Shown one piece after another: positions 18,088 to 27,606 of a stretch of 64,000 bases of DNA. Every line of letters begins with the position of its first letter. The stretch's first letter is position 1. Under the pieces are notes generated by a model. It searched no databases. It was not told the DNA's origin and was given only the letters and a program-made list of their open reading frames with translations. The stretch is from the NCBI RefSeq assembly GCF_025567465.1, contig NZ_JAOQKI010000012.1:1-64000 (forward strand), in the 5' to 3' direction. The position numbers and the translations under genes were made by a program. The DNA is from Roseburia_C amylophila. Its GTDB lineage: Bacteria > Bacillota > Clostridia > Lachnospirales > Lachnospiraceae.

Positions 18088-19347
18088 ATGGAGCATAGAA
18101 TAAGAGAAGCGAAAGGGACAATTTTAATCTATAAGGGAGAACCAATCTGCTATAACATTTTAAATACATTTGCAGAGCAACTGGGAGAAGCGTTGCAGAG
18201 GCTTGGAGAAGAGGTAGAATATTTTGATGTGAAGCAGAGCGGCGAAGCAGCTCTGGCAGCTTATGCAGGAAAAACATATCAGGCGGTAATTGGCTTTCAG
18301 AGTTATCTTTTTGATATTTATCTTCCGAAGGCAGGCATTTATTTACATGATTTGATAAAGGGACCAAAAATAAATTTCCAGTTTGACCATCCAATCTGGA
18401 TGAAGAATCATTATATCAGAATGCCGGAGCATTGCTATAGTGCAACCCATGACAGAAATTATGCGGCATTTATAGAAAAGTATTATCCGAGAATTGCAGG
18501 AAGTTCCATTATCTTTCCGGGAGGTTGTGAGAAGGCAGCAGGAGAGAATGGAAAACAGGAAGCAGAGCGGAATTTGAGGGGAGCGCAGGATAAAAAGGAA
18601 TATCAGATATCCTTTATTGGCACCTATACGGACTATCGGAGTTATCTGCCACTGATCAGAAATAGCCAGGGAATCATTAAAAAGATAGCAGCCCATTTTC
18701 TGTTTCGGATGAAACAGCACCCGGAAGAGACTGCGGAGAAAGCATTGGAAGAATCCTTACGAAAAGATGGAATTGTACTATCGGATGAAGAATTTTTAGA
18801 AGTATTAGATGGCGTCAAGCCAATGATTTATTGCATCATGTCCTATTACCGGGAAAAAGCAGTAAAGGTAATTTTGGAAGCAGGCATTACACTGGAAGTA
18901 TTCGGGGACAGTTGGAAGAAGAGCCCGTTTGGGGATTCACCATATCTTCGTATCCATGAAGCGGTGGATATGAGAGAAAGCCTTGAAGTCATGGAAAAAA
19001 GCCTTATATCTTTTAATGTGATGGCCTGGCATAAGGATGGATTTACGGAACGGATTGCAAACAGCATGTTACAGCATAGCGTGGTACTTACCGATGAAAG
19101 CACTTATCTGAAAGAGCAGTTTACAGATGGGAAAGATATTCTCATGTACCGGTTGAATGAACTTTATAAGATTCCGGAACTGCTTACGGATTATCTGGAA
19201 GGGGCAGGAAGAGATAACCTGCAGATGATTGCAGAGAATGCTTACAGGAAAGCAAAGGAAAATTATACCTGGGAGCAGAGTGCGAAAAAGCTTCTTGCAT
19301 TTATTGATGAAATAGATGCCAAGGAAAGAAAATGCAGTGAAAAGTGA
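18088..19347 (+). CDS. CgeB-related glycosyltransferase
   Basis: This 419-residue protein begins two bases after the previous stop. It is the most divergent of the CgeB-like group here: the N-terminal half contains FDHPIW (about 98-103), the middle ISFIGTYTDYRSYL, and the C-terminal half a donor-lobe region with VFGDSW and FTERIANSMLQHSVVLTDES. The fold and order of blocks fit a GT-B enzyme of the CgeB/glyco_trans_1_2 group. The acceptor is unknown; the operon suggests a step in flagellin glycan assembly. Confidence 0.7.
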   Translation: MEHRIREAKGTILIYKGEPICYNILNTFAEQLGEALQRLGEEVEYFDVKQSGEAALAAYAGKTYQAVIGFQSYLFDIYLPKAGIYLHDLIKGPKINFQFDHPIWMKNHYIRMPEHCYSATHDRNYAAFIEKYYPRIAGSSIIFPGGCEKAAGENGKQEAERNLRGAQDKKEYQISFIGTYTDYRSYLPLIRNSQGIIKKIAAHFLFRMKQHPEETAEKALEESLRKDGIVLSDEEFLEVLDGVKPMIYCIMSYYREKAVKVILEAGITLEVFGDSWKKSPFGDSPYLRIHEAVDMRESLEVMEKSLISFNVMAWHKDGFTERIANSMLQHSVVLTDESTYLKEQFTDGKDILMYRLNELYKIPELLTDYLEGAGRDNLQMIAENAYRKAKENYTWEQSAKKLLAFIDEIDAKERKCSEK

Positions 19348-19408
19348 AAATACTCTTGTGAAAATGAAGGAATGAACCGATATACATTCTATAGAAAGGC
19401 GGCACAGG

Positions 19409-19795
19409 ATGTGCCAGGGTGAAAATATCATGGAAGATAATAGAAGAGAAGAAAAAGAAGCGTTAAAAGTATTGACGGAGTACAGCCCGAAATTATTAAA
19501 ATCTATGAGAAATGTAATGGAAGAATTACATGGAAATCGTCAGCCGGATACCGATGAATATCTTTTGAGCATTATCAAAGGTATGAACTGGGAAATTCAG
19601 GTCTTAAATGGAACAATGGACTATCTCAATGAAATCGAGCAGCTTATTGATAAGCAGGCAGCAAATGCTCTGTTTGTAAATTTCAGCAAAATATATCAGA
19701 AAAAAGATGATGAGAAGCTTGCAGAAGTCTTTGAGAAGGACATGATACCATTCTTTGAAAAACTGGAAGAAGTAGCCAAAGTTAAGATGAATTAA
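19409..19795 (+). CDS. Small helical protein of unknown function in glycan operon
   Basis: I do not recognise this 128-residue protein. It is acidic, Lys/Glu-rich and predicted helical, with no signal or membrane segment, so it is cytoplasmic. ATG 19409 has AAAGGCGG six bases upstream; ATG 19430 (MEDNRREEK) is an alternative with CAGGGTG. A hairpin terminator follows at once, which isolates it from the next transferase gene. Like the small protein before maf it could be a chaperone or adaptor, but nothing in the sequence proves it. Confidence 0.6.
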   Translation: MCQGENIMEDNRREEKEALKVLTEYSPKLLKSMRNVMEELHGNRQPDTDEYLLSIIKGMNWEIQVLNGTMDYLNEIEQLIDKQAANALFVNFSKIYQKKDDEKLAEVFEKDMIPFFEKLEEVAKVKMN

Positions 19796-19801
19796 AAAAC
19801 T

Positions 19802-19829
19802 ACTGATATCGAAAGGTATCAGTGTTTTT
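19802..19829 (+). terminator. Rho-independent terminator inside the glycan island
   Basis: ACTGATATC (19802-19810) pairs with GGTATCAGT (19815-19823) around GAAA, then GTTTTT. It lies only 23 bases before the next gene, so downstream genes need read-through or their own promoter. Confidence 0.7.
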
Positions 19830-19851
19830 CGTTGCAAAGCAGGAGAGAACG

Positions 19852-20994
19852 ATGAAAATATTATTCTGGCAATGGCATTCTTTTATGGGAAAAGGAATGG
19901 AACGTGCGTTACACAGATTGAATATTGCTTATGATACCTTCTTTTATCAGATGAATGACTGGGAATCGGATGATCGGTTTGCAGAGCAGTTGGAAAAGAG
20001 GATTTCGCAGCAGGCGTATGATGCAGTGATCTCTATAAATTTTAATCCGGCTATTTCTGATGTATGCCAGAATCATAAACTGCCTTATCGTGCGTGGGTC
20101 TATGATTCTCCGATTCATATCCGCAATGTACAGGCGCTGAAGAATTCCTATACAAAAGTGTATTTTTTTGACCATGGACAGGCAGAAGAATATCAAAGAC
20201 AGGGAATCAATGCCGGCTATTTGCCACTGGCAGCAGATGTGGAAACATTTTATCCGGTTGCAGTTACAGAAGTCGATAAAAAGGAATATGGAGCAGAGAT
20301 TTCACTGGTAGGAAAATTATATCAGACTGTCTATCCACAGTATATGGCACCTTTGAAAGAGTATGACAGAGGATATTTGGAAGGTGTGATTGCGGCTCAG
20401 AAAAAAGTATATGGCGGCTATTTCCTGCCGGATTTTATAACGGATGATTTGATTCAGAACATGAATGCAGTTTATCAGAAACAGTGGAATGGAGAGATTA
20501 CGGTAAATCATCGTGAAATTGAATTTTTGCTGGCCAGTGAGATTACACGAAGAGAGCGGCAGGAAATATTAACGCTTCTTTCCAATCATTTTGATGTAGC
20601 ACTCTATTCCGGAGAACAGGATGTAGCCATACCAAAGATAAGAAAGAAGAATTATATCGATTATTATACCCAGATGCCAAAAGCATTTAAATGCTCCAAA
20701 GTGAATCTTAATATTTCGCTGAAAACAATCCGGACAGGAATTCCACTGCGTATACTTGATATTCTTGCCAGTGGTGGATTTGTGATTTCAAACTTTCAGG
20801 AAGAGTTGGCAGAGTACTTCCGGCTGGGAGAAGAAATGGTTACTTATGGAGATTTAGAGGAACTTTATTATCTGGTGAATTACTATTTGCAGCATGAGGA
20901 AGAACGAAAAGAGATTGCAGCCAGAGGTTTACAGCGGGTAAAAGATGATTTTCGATTTGAAGAACGGATGAAAGTAATACTTGAGGACTTATAG
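19852..20994 (+). CDS. CgeB-like glycosyltransferase
   Basis: This 380-residue protein starts MKILFWQWHSF, with AGGAGAG at 19841-19847 upstream of ATG 19852. It carries the set of blocks shared with the other CgeB-like proteins in the window: WVYDSPI (about 80-86), ISLVGKLYQ, CSKVNLNISLKTIRTGIPLR and ASGGFVISNFQ. It is probably cytoplasmic and adds one sugar of the flagellin glycan. The TTG start of the next frame overlaps it, but the next real start is two bases after its stop. Confidence 0.8.
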   Translation: MKILFWQWHSFMGKGMERALHRLNIAYDTFFYQMNDWESDDRFAEQLEKRISQQAYDAVISINFNPAISDVCQNHKLPYRAWVYDSPIHIRNVQALKNSYTKVYFFDHGQAEEYQRQGINAGYLPLAADVETFYPVAVTEVDKKEYGAEISLVGKLYQTVYPQYMAPLKEYDRGYLEGVIAAQKKVYGGYFLPDFITDDLIQNMNAVYQKQWNGEITVNHREIEFLLASEITRRERQEILTLLSNHFDVALYSGEQDVAIPKIRKKNYIDYYTQMPKAFKCSKVNLNISLKTIRTGIPLRILDILASGGFVISNFQEELAEYFRLGEEMVTYGDLEELYYLVNYYLQHEEERKEIAARGLQRVKDDFRFEERMKVILEDL

Positions 20995-20995
20995 C

Positions 20996-22057
20996 ATGAG
21001 AAAAATTTCTGTATGTATCATTACAAAAAATGAATCAGAAAAATTGAAAAAATGCCTGAAACATCTGACGGGATATGGCTTTGAAATTGTTGTGGTAGAT
21101 ACCGGCTCTACGGATGATACGGTTGCCATGGCAAAAAAATATGCAGATAAAGTATGCTATTTCAGCTGGTGCAATGATTTCTCCGCAGCACGGAATTATG
21201 CATTGACTCTGGCGTCCAATGACATTGTTATGATGATAGACAGTGATGAATATTTACAGGAAATAGATACAGGCGAGCTGGAAAATTTGTTAAAGCAGCA
21301 TCCTTCTATGGTAGGGCGAATCAAAAGAATTAACCGCGTTTCCGTAGGAGAGCAGGAAACAGAATACATAGAACGGATTAACCGGATATTCTCCAGACAG
21401 CAATATGAATATTCGGGCAGTATCCACGAACAGGTTACAGCAAAAAATAAAGAAGAGTATGAAACCTACCTTGCTCCGGTTGTTATCTTGCATGATGGTT
21501 ATGAAGGCACCGAAGAGGAGCGGAGGAAAAAAGCAGAACGTAATCTGAAGTTATTGTTAAAAGAGTTGGAGAACCATCCGGATGATACTTATTTCATGTA
21601 TCAGATTGGAAAAAGCTATTATATGGCAGAGGATTATGAAGAAGCAATCCGGTATTTTGAAAAAGCATTGGGCTATGACTTGAATCCAAAGCTGGAATAT
21701 GTAATTGACATGGTAGAAAGCTATGGATACGCACTTTTGAATACCGGGCGGGTTGAAACGGCATTGCAGTTTCAGGGGATTTATGAAGAGTTTGGAGACT
21801 GTGCGGATTTCAAGTTTCTGATGGGACTCATCTATATGAATAATGAACGTTACGAAGAAGCAGTAGCTGAGTTCTTAAAGGCAACGGAGTATAAGAGCGC
21901 ACGGATGACAGGAACAAATTCTTATCTGGCATATTACAATGCAGGCGTAATCCGGGAGTGCCTCGGAGACATCGGACAGGCACTGGAATATTACCGGAAA
22001 TGCGGAGATTATGCAAAAGCACAGGAGAGAATCAGGGCATGTTCAAAGGGTGAATAG
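20996..22057 (+). CDS. GT2 glycosyltransferase with TPR repeats
   Basis: This 353-residue protein has an N-terminal family 2 glycosyltransferase domain (about 1-200): VCIITKNE, VVVDTGSTDDT, FSWCNDFSAARNYAL and the metal-binding DSDEYL motif near 82-87. The C-terminal half (about 195-345) is a set of TPR-like helical repeats, such as YMAEDYEEAIRYFEKALGY. Enzymes of this build include SunS, which glycosylates a peptide, so direct transfer to protein is possible. ATG 20996 has GAGG at 20983-20986. Confidence 0.85.
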   Translation: MRKISVCIITKNESEKLKKCLKHLTGYGFEIVVVDTGSTDDTVAMAKKYADKVCYFSWCNDFSAARNYALTLASNDIVMMIDSDEYLQEIDTGELENLLKQHPSMVGRIKRINRVSVGEQETEYIERINRIFSRQQYEYSGSIHEQVTAKNKEEYETYLAPVVILHDGYEGTEEERRKKAERNLKLLLKELENHPDDTYFMYQIGKSYYMAEDYEEAIRYFEKALGYDLNPKLEYVIDMVESYGYALLNTGRVETALQFQGIYEEFGDCADFKFLMGLIYMNNERYEEAVAEFLKATEYKSARMTGTNSYLAYYNAGVIRECLGDIGQALEYYRKCGDYAKAQERIRACSKGE

Positions 22058-22078
22058 ATACAAAGGAGAATGAGAACT

Positions 22079-22804
22079 ATGAAGGCTATTTTATTGGCTG
22101 CAGGACGGGGAACCAGAATAGCGAGAAATGTTGAAATGGTGCCAAAGTCAACTTTGCCGATAGATGGAGAACCATTGATTCGGCGTTCCGTAGCATTGCT
22201 TCAGAAAGCTGGAATGCAGTGTATTGTATGTACCGGATATAAAGAAGAAAAGGTAAAAGAAGCATTAGAAGGAATGGAAAAAATTACATATTGCTACAAT
22301 CCTTTTTTTGATGTTACAAACAGCCTTGCAAGTCTTTGGTTTGCAAGAGAAGAGATGGATGATGATCTGATTATCATGAATGCAGATGTGTTCTTTACTG
22401 AAAAGATATTAACTGCACTGCTTAAAGATAAAAGAAGTCCGGTTATGGCAATCGACCGTTCCCGGGTGCAGGAGGGGGATTATTTTTTTAAGACGGCATG
22501 GAATGGCCGAATTGAAAAGTATGGAAAGGGACTTCCGATTGAATTGCGCAGCTGCGAATATGTAGGTATGGCAAAAGTGGAAAAGAGTTTTCTGCCCTTA
22601 TTTAAAAAACGTATGGAGGAAATGATTCGAAGCCAGCAGCATAGTGCCTGGTGGGAAAATGTATTATATTCCTTTACGGATCAGAAAGAACAGGATATTT
22701 ATACCGTGGATGTGGACGGTAAGTTCTGGGCAGAAATAGATTATTTTGATGATTATGAAAGAATTATAGATTATGTTGCACATACAAGAGAAAGTAGGAA
22801 ATAA
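22079..22804 (+). CDS. LicC-like nucleotidyltransferase
   Basis: This 241-residue protein starts MKAILLAAGRGTR, the nucleotidyltransferase P-loop, followed by PKSTLPIDG. The block YNPFFDVTNSLASLW (about 74-88) resembles choline-phosphate cytidylyltransferases of the LicC type, and NADVFF supplies a metal site. It should make a CDP- or other NDP-activated small alcohol or sugar. The true substrate cannot be read from sequence. ATG 22079 was chosen because AAAGGAG (22062-22068) is correctly spaced; ATG 22070 is too close. It ends one base before the next gene. Confidence 0.75.
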   Translation: MKAILLAAGRGTRIARNVEMVPKSTLPIDGEPLIRRSVALLQKAGMQCIVCTGYKEEKVKEALEGMEKITYCYNPFFDVTNSLASLWFAREEMDDDLIIMNADVFFTEKILTALLKDKRSPVMAIDRSRVQEGDYFFKTAWNGRIEKYGKGLPIELRSCEYVGMAKVEKSFLPLFKKRMEEMIRSQQHSAWWENVLYSFTDQKEQDIYTVDVDGKFWAEIDYFDDYERIIDYVAHTRESRK

Positions 22805-22805
22805 G

Positions 22806-24011
22806 ATGAGTAAACTGCCTTTGGTATCAATTGTAATTCCTGTTTATAATGGGGGCAATTATTTAAAAGAAGCAGTTGATAGTGCGTTAAATCAGACGTA
22901 CCGTAATATTGAGATACTGGTTGTAAATGATGGCTCAAAGGATGATGGAAAAACAGAAGCAATTGCATTGTCTTATGGAGATAAGATACGCTACCTGAAG
23001 AAAGAAAATGGTGGTGTGGCGAGCGCACTGAATATGGGAATTAGAAATATGAAGGGAGAATATTTTTCCTGGCTGTCACACGATGATTTATATTATCCGG
23101 AGAAGATAGAAAAGGAAATGCAGGCAGTACAGTCGCTTGCGGATAAGACAACAGTAGTGCAATGTGAATATGATTTTTATGATATGGCATCCGGGAGCCT
23201 TACTACGACAAATTTTCATAAATATTACACGTTAGAACAGATTACCAATTCTGTATTCAGTGTATTACAGTTACAGATACATGCCTGCGGAGCACTGATA
23301 CATCGGGACAATTTTACCCGGGCAGGCTGTTTTGATGAAACAATTTATACAGTACAGGATATAGAACTATGGTTTCGTATGTTAAGAAATCGTAAATCCT
23401 GTTTTGTTCCGGAAGCACTGTTTCGGGTAAGAGAACATGTGGCAGCAGGCTCAAGAACCATACCGTCTTATTATGCGGAGACATGTGCACTGTATATAAG
23501 ACTGATAAAGAAAATGAGTTTGACAGAAATGGAGCGTGTATTCGGTTCGGCATGGCGTTTTCTTGTACGTATGATAGCTTTTATAAAGAGCTACAATGGC
23601 GATACTTCTGAGATAGAAAAAAGGCTTGCCGAATGCAGTCCGAATGATTCTGACAATAGAAACCGCAAGATATTAGCGGAAAAACTTCAGAAGAACCGGA
23701 AAAGAATTGTGATATTTGGTGCAGGACAGTATGGGGTAAGAATGCATTATGAACTTCTGAAGAGGGGAATAGAGGCAGAACTGTTTTTAGATAACAGCAC
23801 CGAAAAGGACCAGAAGATAATAGATGGATTGCCTTGTCAATTACCGGAAACGGTACTTGATGATAAGGATAATATTATGGTTGTAGTGGCTCTCAGAAAT
23901 TGCCAGAGTGCGCTGGAACAATTGCAAAAGCTTGGCTTTACCAATATCATAATCCGGCAGGAGATTGATGGAATATTAACAGATAGAAGCAGGAAACAGG
24001 TGAAAGTATGA
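22806..24011 (+). CDS. GT2 glycosyltransferase with C-terminal Rossmann-like domain
   Basis: This 401-residue protein has an N-terminal GT2 domain (about 1-220): VSIVIPVYNGGNYLKEAVDS, LVVNDGS, and the metal motif SHDD near 92-95. The C-terminal part (about 296-385) contains VIFGAGQYGVRM and FLDNSTEK, a nucleotide-binding-like Rossmann domain. The same domain recurs in the next four genes. It overlaps the following radical-SAM gene by 4 bases (ATGA), so the two are tightly coupled. It is likely a cytoplasmic sugar transferase. Confidence 0.8.
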   Translation: MSKLPLVSIVIPVYNGGNYLKEAVDSALNQTYRNIEILVVNDGSKDDGKTEAIALSYGDKIRYLKKENGGVASALNMGIRNMKGEYFSWLSHDDLYYPEKIEKEMQAVQSLADKTTVVQCEYDFYDMASGSLTTTNFHKYYTLEQITNSVFSVLQLQIHACGALIHRDNFTRAGCFDETIYTVQDIELWFRMLRNRKSCFVPEALFRVREHVAAGSRTIPSYYAETCALYIRLIKKMSLTEMERVFGSAWRFLVRMIAFIKSYNGDTSEIEKRLAECSPNDSDNRNRKILAEKLQKNRKRIVIFGAGQYGVRMHYELLKRGIEAELFLDNSTEKDQKIIDGLPCQLPETVLDDKDNIMVVVALRNCQSALEQLQKLGFTNIIIRQEIDGILTDRSRKQVKV

Positions 24012-25162
24012 AGTGGACAAATAAAGGACACGAATTTGATGCAGTTTATCAGAATATAGAAAAAAAGGATAAATTCTATTTATTCGGAGCTGGTGAATAT
24101 GGAGAAGCAGTTTATCAGGAATTAGAAGATAAGCTTCCGATTGCCGGTTTTATTGATAACAATCCGGAAAAGCAAAAAGAAAATTATCTGGGACAGCATG
24201 TATATGGTTTAGAGGAAATTGATAATGAAAATGCCGGAATTATTATAACAGTATCACCTTATACCAGAAAGCCGCTGATACAGCAGCTGATGACCAGTGG
24301 ATATGTTTATAATCAGGACTTTTTTACAATGGAAATCTTCATGTCCGTTTATTTTGCATATCAGAGAGAAGAATTGTATATTCCATCCATTTCTTTTCTG
24401 CCGAGCACAAAATGTAATTTAAATTGTGAAGCATGTCTGAATTTTACACCATATATGAAAGAGCCAATGGTTCGTTCCTGGGAGATTGTGAAGGCAGATG
24501 TAGACATGTTTTTCCGGTGTGTGGATTATATTATGCTATTCCATATCAGCGGTGGAGAGCCATTCTTATATCCGCATCTGGCACAGTTGATAGAGTATAT
24601 CGGAGAAAATTACAGACATAAAGTTCATTTCCTGCGAACAGTAACAAACGGAACTGTTTTGCCGAAAAAGGAGATACTGGAAGCCTGTAGAAAATATAAT
24701 GTGGATGTTACCTTAGATGATTATAGGGAGGCTGTTCCGGCATCGGAAGAGAGATTTCAGGAGATTCAGAAGCTGTTTAAAGAATATGGAATCGTATATG
24801 AAATAAACAAGGTTGACAACTGGATTGATCTTGCACCGATGACAACAGACCATAGTGACTGGAGTGAACTGCGCCTGCAGAAGTGGTTTGAAGGATGTCA
24901 TGTTCCGTGGCAGGAGCTGCGCGGTGAAAAAATATACAGTTGTAATTATGCCAGTTATGCAGTTGTAGCAGGATTTATGGAAGAACAGGAAGATGAAGTA
25001 TTTGATTTGAAAAAATATGACAGAAGCCGAATGAAAGAACTGATGGAATTCCGTATGGGCTATAATGAAAAGGGATATGTGGAATTCTGTAAAAGATGCA
25101 GCGGTTATGTCGATATCAATGATCATATTGTATCACCTGCAAAGCAAAAAGAAAGAAGTTAG
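24008..25162 (+). CDS. Radical SAM enzyme with N-terminal Rossmann-like domain (1 of 3)
   Basis: This 384-residue protein has a Rossmann-like N-terminal domain (about 20-105; FGAGEYGEAVYQEL, GFIDNNPEK) and a radical SAM domain with Cys136, Cys140, Cys143 in a CX3CX2C motif and ISGGEP at about 180-185. Four more cysteines (297, 312, 361, 364; the last two as CxxC) could bind an extra iron-sulfur cluster, as in SPASM/twitch enzymes. Such enzymes oxidise, epimerise or rearrange sugars or peptides using SAM. The substrate is unknown; the operon points to the flagellin glycan. An A7 run lies at codons 18-20. Confidence 0.8.
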   Translation: MKWTNKGHEFDAVYQNIEKKDKFYLFGAGEYGEAVYQELEDKLPIAGFIDNNPEKQKENYLGQHVYGLEEIDNENAGIIITVSPYTRKPLIQQLMTSGYVYNQDFFTMEIFMSVYFAYQREELYIPSISFLPSTKCNLNCEACLNFTPYMKEPMVRSWEIVKADVDMFFRCVDYIMLFHISGGEPFLYPHLAQLIEYIGENYRHKVHFLRTVTNGTVLPKKEILEACRKYNVDVTLDDYREAVPASEERFQEIQKLFKEYGIVYEINKVDNWIDLAPMTTDHSDWSELRLQKWFEGCHVPWQELRGEKIYSCNYASYAVVAGFMEEQEDEVFDLKKYDRSRMKELMEFRMGYNEKGYVEFCKRCSGYVDINDHIVSPAKQKERS

Positions 25163-25179
25163 GTCAGGAGGCAGAAAAA

Positions 25180-26439
25180 GTGGAAAAGCCAATAGTGTCA
25201 ATTGTGATTCCAGTTTATAACGGAGCAAATTATATGAAGGAGGCAATTGATAGCGCATTAAATCAGACTTATCCGAATTGCGAGGTAATTGTTGTAAATG
25301 ATGGTTCAAATGATAATGGAGCCACTGAGAAAATTGCATTATCCTATGGGGATAGAATCCGCTATATCAAAAAAGAAAATGGTGGAGTAGCAACCGCGGT
25401 AAACAGAGGAATAAAGGAGATGAAGGGTGAGTATTTTTCCTGGTTGTCTCATGATGATTATTATTATCCGCAGAAAATAGAAAAACAGATAGAAGCCATT
25501 GAAAAATCCGGAGATAAGACAGCAATTGCCCATTCTAATTTTGATTTTTTAAATATGACAACAGGAGAAAAAACCAGTGTGGACTGGCTGAAACAATATG
25601 ATATGCAGCAACTGACGAACAGTAATTTTGCACCGGTTTTCCTGTGTATTCATGGTTGCAGTATCCTGATTCATAAAAGCCATTTTGAAAGAGTCGGCTT
25701 ATACGATCCGGAACTGATTGCAACACAGGATTCTGTATTTTTGTTTCATGTAATGAGGGGACAGAAATCTGTATTTGTGCCGGAGAGTCTTTTTGTGGGA
25801 AGAATTCATGGAGAGCAGGGCAGCCAGACTTTGGCATGTCACAGACCGGAATATAATAAAATGTTTGAAAATTTCTGTGAATGGCTGACAGATGATGAAA
25901 AGATAAATATGTGTGGAAGTGTATTTAACTTTTATTACAGATTATATGTTTTGTTGAAACAGAGTCCGAAGGCGGATACCATATTGGGATATCTTAAGGA
26001 TAAGCTGCTGGCATTTGTAGAGGATGAAATAATGTCAGATGGAACAGGAGATATGAATCTCCTGTTCCCGGAATGGAAGGATAAAGGGGTAGATAGAATA
26101 TGTTTGTTTGGCGCAGGGGATTATGGGAAAAGAATGCTGAATGAATTACAGTTGAGAGGATTTTTGGTACATTCTTATATTGATAATGATGAGAAAAAAT
26201 GGAACACAAGAATCTGTGGTATTCCATGCTATGGAATGGATTATCTGGTGAAACATCAGGAGCATACAGCGGTTATTGTGTCTGCACTGGCAGAAGATGA
26301 GATAAAACTTCAACTGAAAAAAAACAACATAAAATACATAAAAAAATATTCAGAGATATACAAAAAATTATTCTATTGTGAGCCATTAAAATCAGTATTA
26401 AAGGAGAATTTGAAACATGAGCATGAAGTGGAAGCATAA
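25180..26439 (+). CDS. GT2 glycosyltransferase with C-terminal Rossmann-like domain
   Basis: This 419-residue close paralogue of the GT2 gene at 22806 has the same start region (VSIVIPVYNGANYMKEAIDS), LSYGDRIRYIKKENGGVA and SHDD metal motif. Its C-terminal Rossmann-like domain (about 305-395) reads LFGAGDYGKRMLNEL and YIDNDEKK. It starts at GTG 25180 with AGGAGG 8 bases upstream. The 3' part has A8 and A7 runs (26317-26324, 26340-26346) that could slip in replication or translation. It overlaps the next radical-SAM gene by 23 bases. Confidence 0.8.
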   Translation: MEKPIVSIVIPVYNGANYMKEAIDSALNQTYPNCEVIVVNDGSNDNGATEKIALSYGDRIRYIKKENGGVATAVNRGIKEMKGEYFSWLSHDDYYYPQKIEKQIEAIEKSGDKTAIAHSNFDFLNMTTGEKTSVDWLKQYDMQQLTNSNFAPVFLCIHGCSILIHKSHFERVGLYDPELIATQDSVFLFHVMRGQKSVFVPESLFVGRIHGEQGSQTLACHRPEYNKMFENFCEWLTDDEKINMCGSVFNFYYRLYVLLKQSPKADTILGYLKDKLLAFVEDEIMSDGTGDMNLLFPEWKDKGVDRICLFGAGDYGKRMLNELQLRGFLVHSYIDNDEKKWNTRICGIPCYGMDYLVKHQEHTAVIVSALAEDEIKLQLKKNNIKYIKKYSEIYKKLFYCEPLKSVLKENLKHEHEVEA

Positions 26440-27601
26440 GGGAAGAGAATTTGAAAGCATCGGCTATCAGTTAAAGGATAAGAAAACAATGATTATATAT
26501 GGCGCAGGAGATTATGCAGAGGATATTCTGAATGTGTATGAGGGTTCTGAATGTAAAGACAGCTGGAAACTATGGCTGGTAGATAGAGATGAAAAAAAAC
26601 AGCAGGAAGGAAAAAGAGGATATCGTGTAATGTCTCCGGAAGAACTCTGGAAGAAGGAGAAAGAGAATTACTTTGTAGTAATCTGTGCAACACCATCCGG
26701 AGCTGCAGAGATAAAAAAAGGTTTACTGGAACATGAAATAAAGGAAGAAGATATTTACGATTATAGTTATTTCCTTTATACATATCTTCCCATCTATTTT
26801 ATGTATGTGAAGAATAAGCTGTTTTTCACATCGGAAAATATTATTCCAAGTACCGTTTGTGATTTGAACTGCAGAAGCTGTCTGAATTTTAACCCATATA
26901 TTAAGAAACATATTGTGGACAGTCTGGAAGAAGTAAAAGCAGATATTGATGCCTTTTTTGGACAGGTGGATTTAATTTATCGTCTTCAGATTAGTGGTGG
27001 TGAGCCATTTCTTTATAAAGAGCTGGGACATGTATTGGAATACATTTATGAGAATTATAAAGATAAAGTGATTCGCCTTGAGACAGTGACGAATGGAACA
27101 ATTGTACCATCTGATGAACTTTGCCGGATCTTAAAGAAATGCAAGGTAACGGTATTTTTAGATGATTACAGAAAGACCCTTCCAAATGGAGAAGCATTGT
27201 ATGAACGTGTAAAAAATAAACTTAATCAGGAAGAAATTTCTGTTATTTATAATTATGCAGAAAAGTGGATTCGTATGTATTCTAAAAATTCAAGCCATGA
27301 AGAAGATTCAGAAGAGAAACTGGAAAGTTTCTATGAAAGATGTGGTAATCCGTGGTCAACACTTCGTAAGAAGAAGATAACAGGCTGCAATTATGCACAT
27401 TATGCAGCAAAGGCAGGGATTTTACCGGATGATGAAGACAATTACTTTGTATTAACAGGTGAGGTAGACAAAAAAGCATTATTAGAATTCCGATTACGAT
27501 ACAATGAAAAGGGATATGTAGAATTCTGTAAAAAATGTGCAGGCTGGACATCCATTAATCCGAATCTGGAAGATGCAGCTATTCAGAAAGCAAAGGAGTA
27601 A
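26417..27601 (+). CDS. Radical SAM enzyme with N-terminal Rossmann-like domain (2 of 3)
   Basis: This 394-residue paralogue of the protein at 24008 has the N-terminal Rossmann-like domain (IIYGAGDYAEDIL, WLVDRDEKK) and a radical SAM motif with Cys148, Cys152, Cys155, then ISGGEPFLY and LDDYR. The auxiliary cysteines are conserved: one in RCGNPW, one in TGCNYAHY, and a CKKC pair near the end. ATG 26417 lies 10 bases after AAGGAG; ATG 26423 would match the paralogues (MKWKHKG) and is possible. It is five bases before the third copy. Confidence 0.8.
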   Translation: MSMKWKHKGREFESIGYQLKDKKTMIIYGAGDYAEDILNVYEGSECKDSWKLWLVDRDEKKQQEGKRGYRVMSPEELWKKEKENYFVVICATPSGAAEIKKGLLEHEIKEEDIYDYSYFLYTYLPIYFMYVKNKLFFTSENIIPSTVCDLNCRSCLNFNPYIKKHIVDSLEEVKADIDAFFGQVDLIYRLQISGGEPFLYKELGHVLEYIYENYKDKVIRLETVTNGTIVPSDELCRILKKCKVTVFLDDYRKTLPNGEALYERVKNKLNQEEISVIYNYAEKWIRMYSKNSSHEEDSEEKLESFYERCGNPWSTLRKKKITGCNYAHYAAKAGILPDDEDNYFVLTGEVDKKALLEFRLRYNEKGYVEFCKKCAGWTSINPNLEDAAIQKAKE

Positions 27602-27606
27602 TTGCA

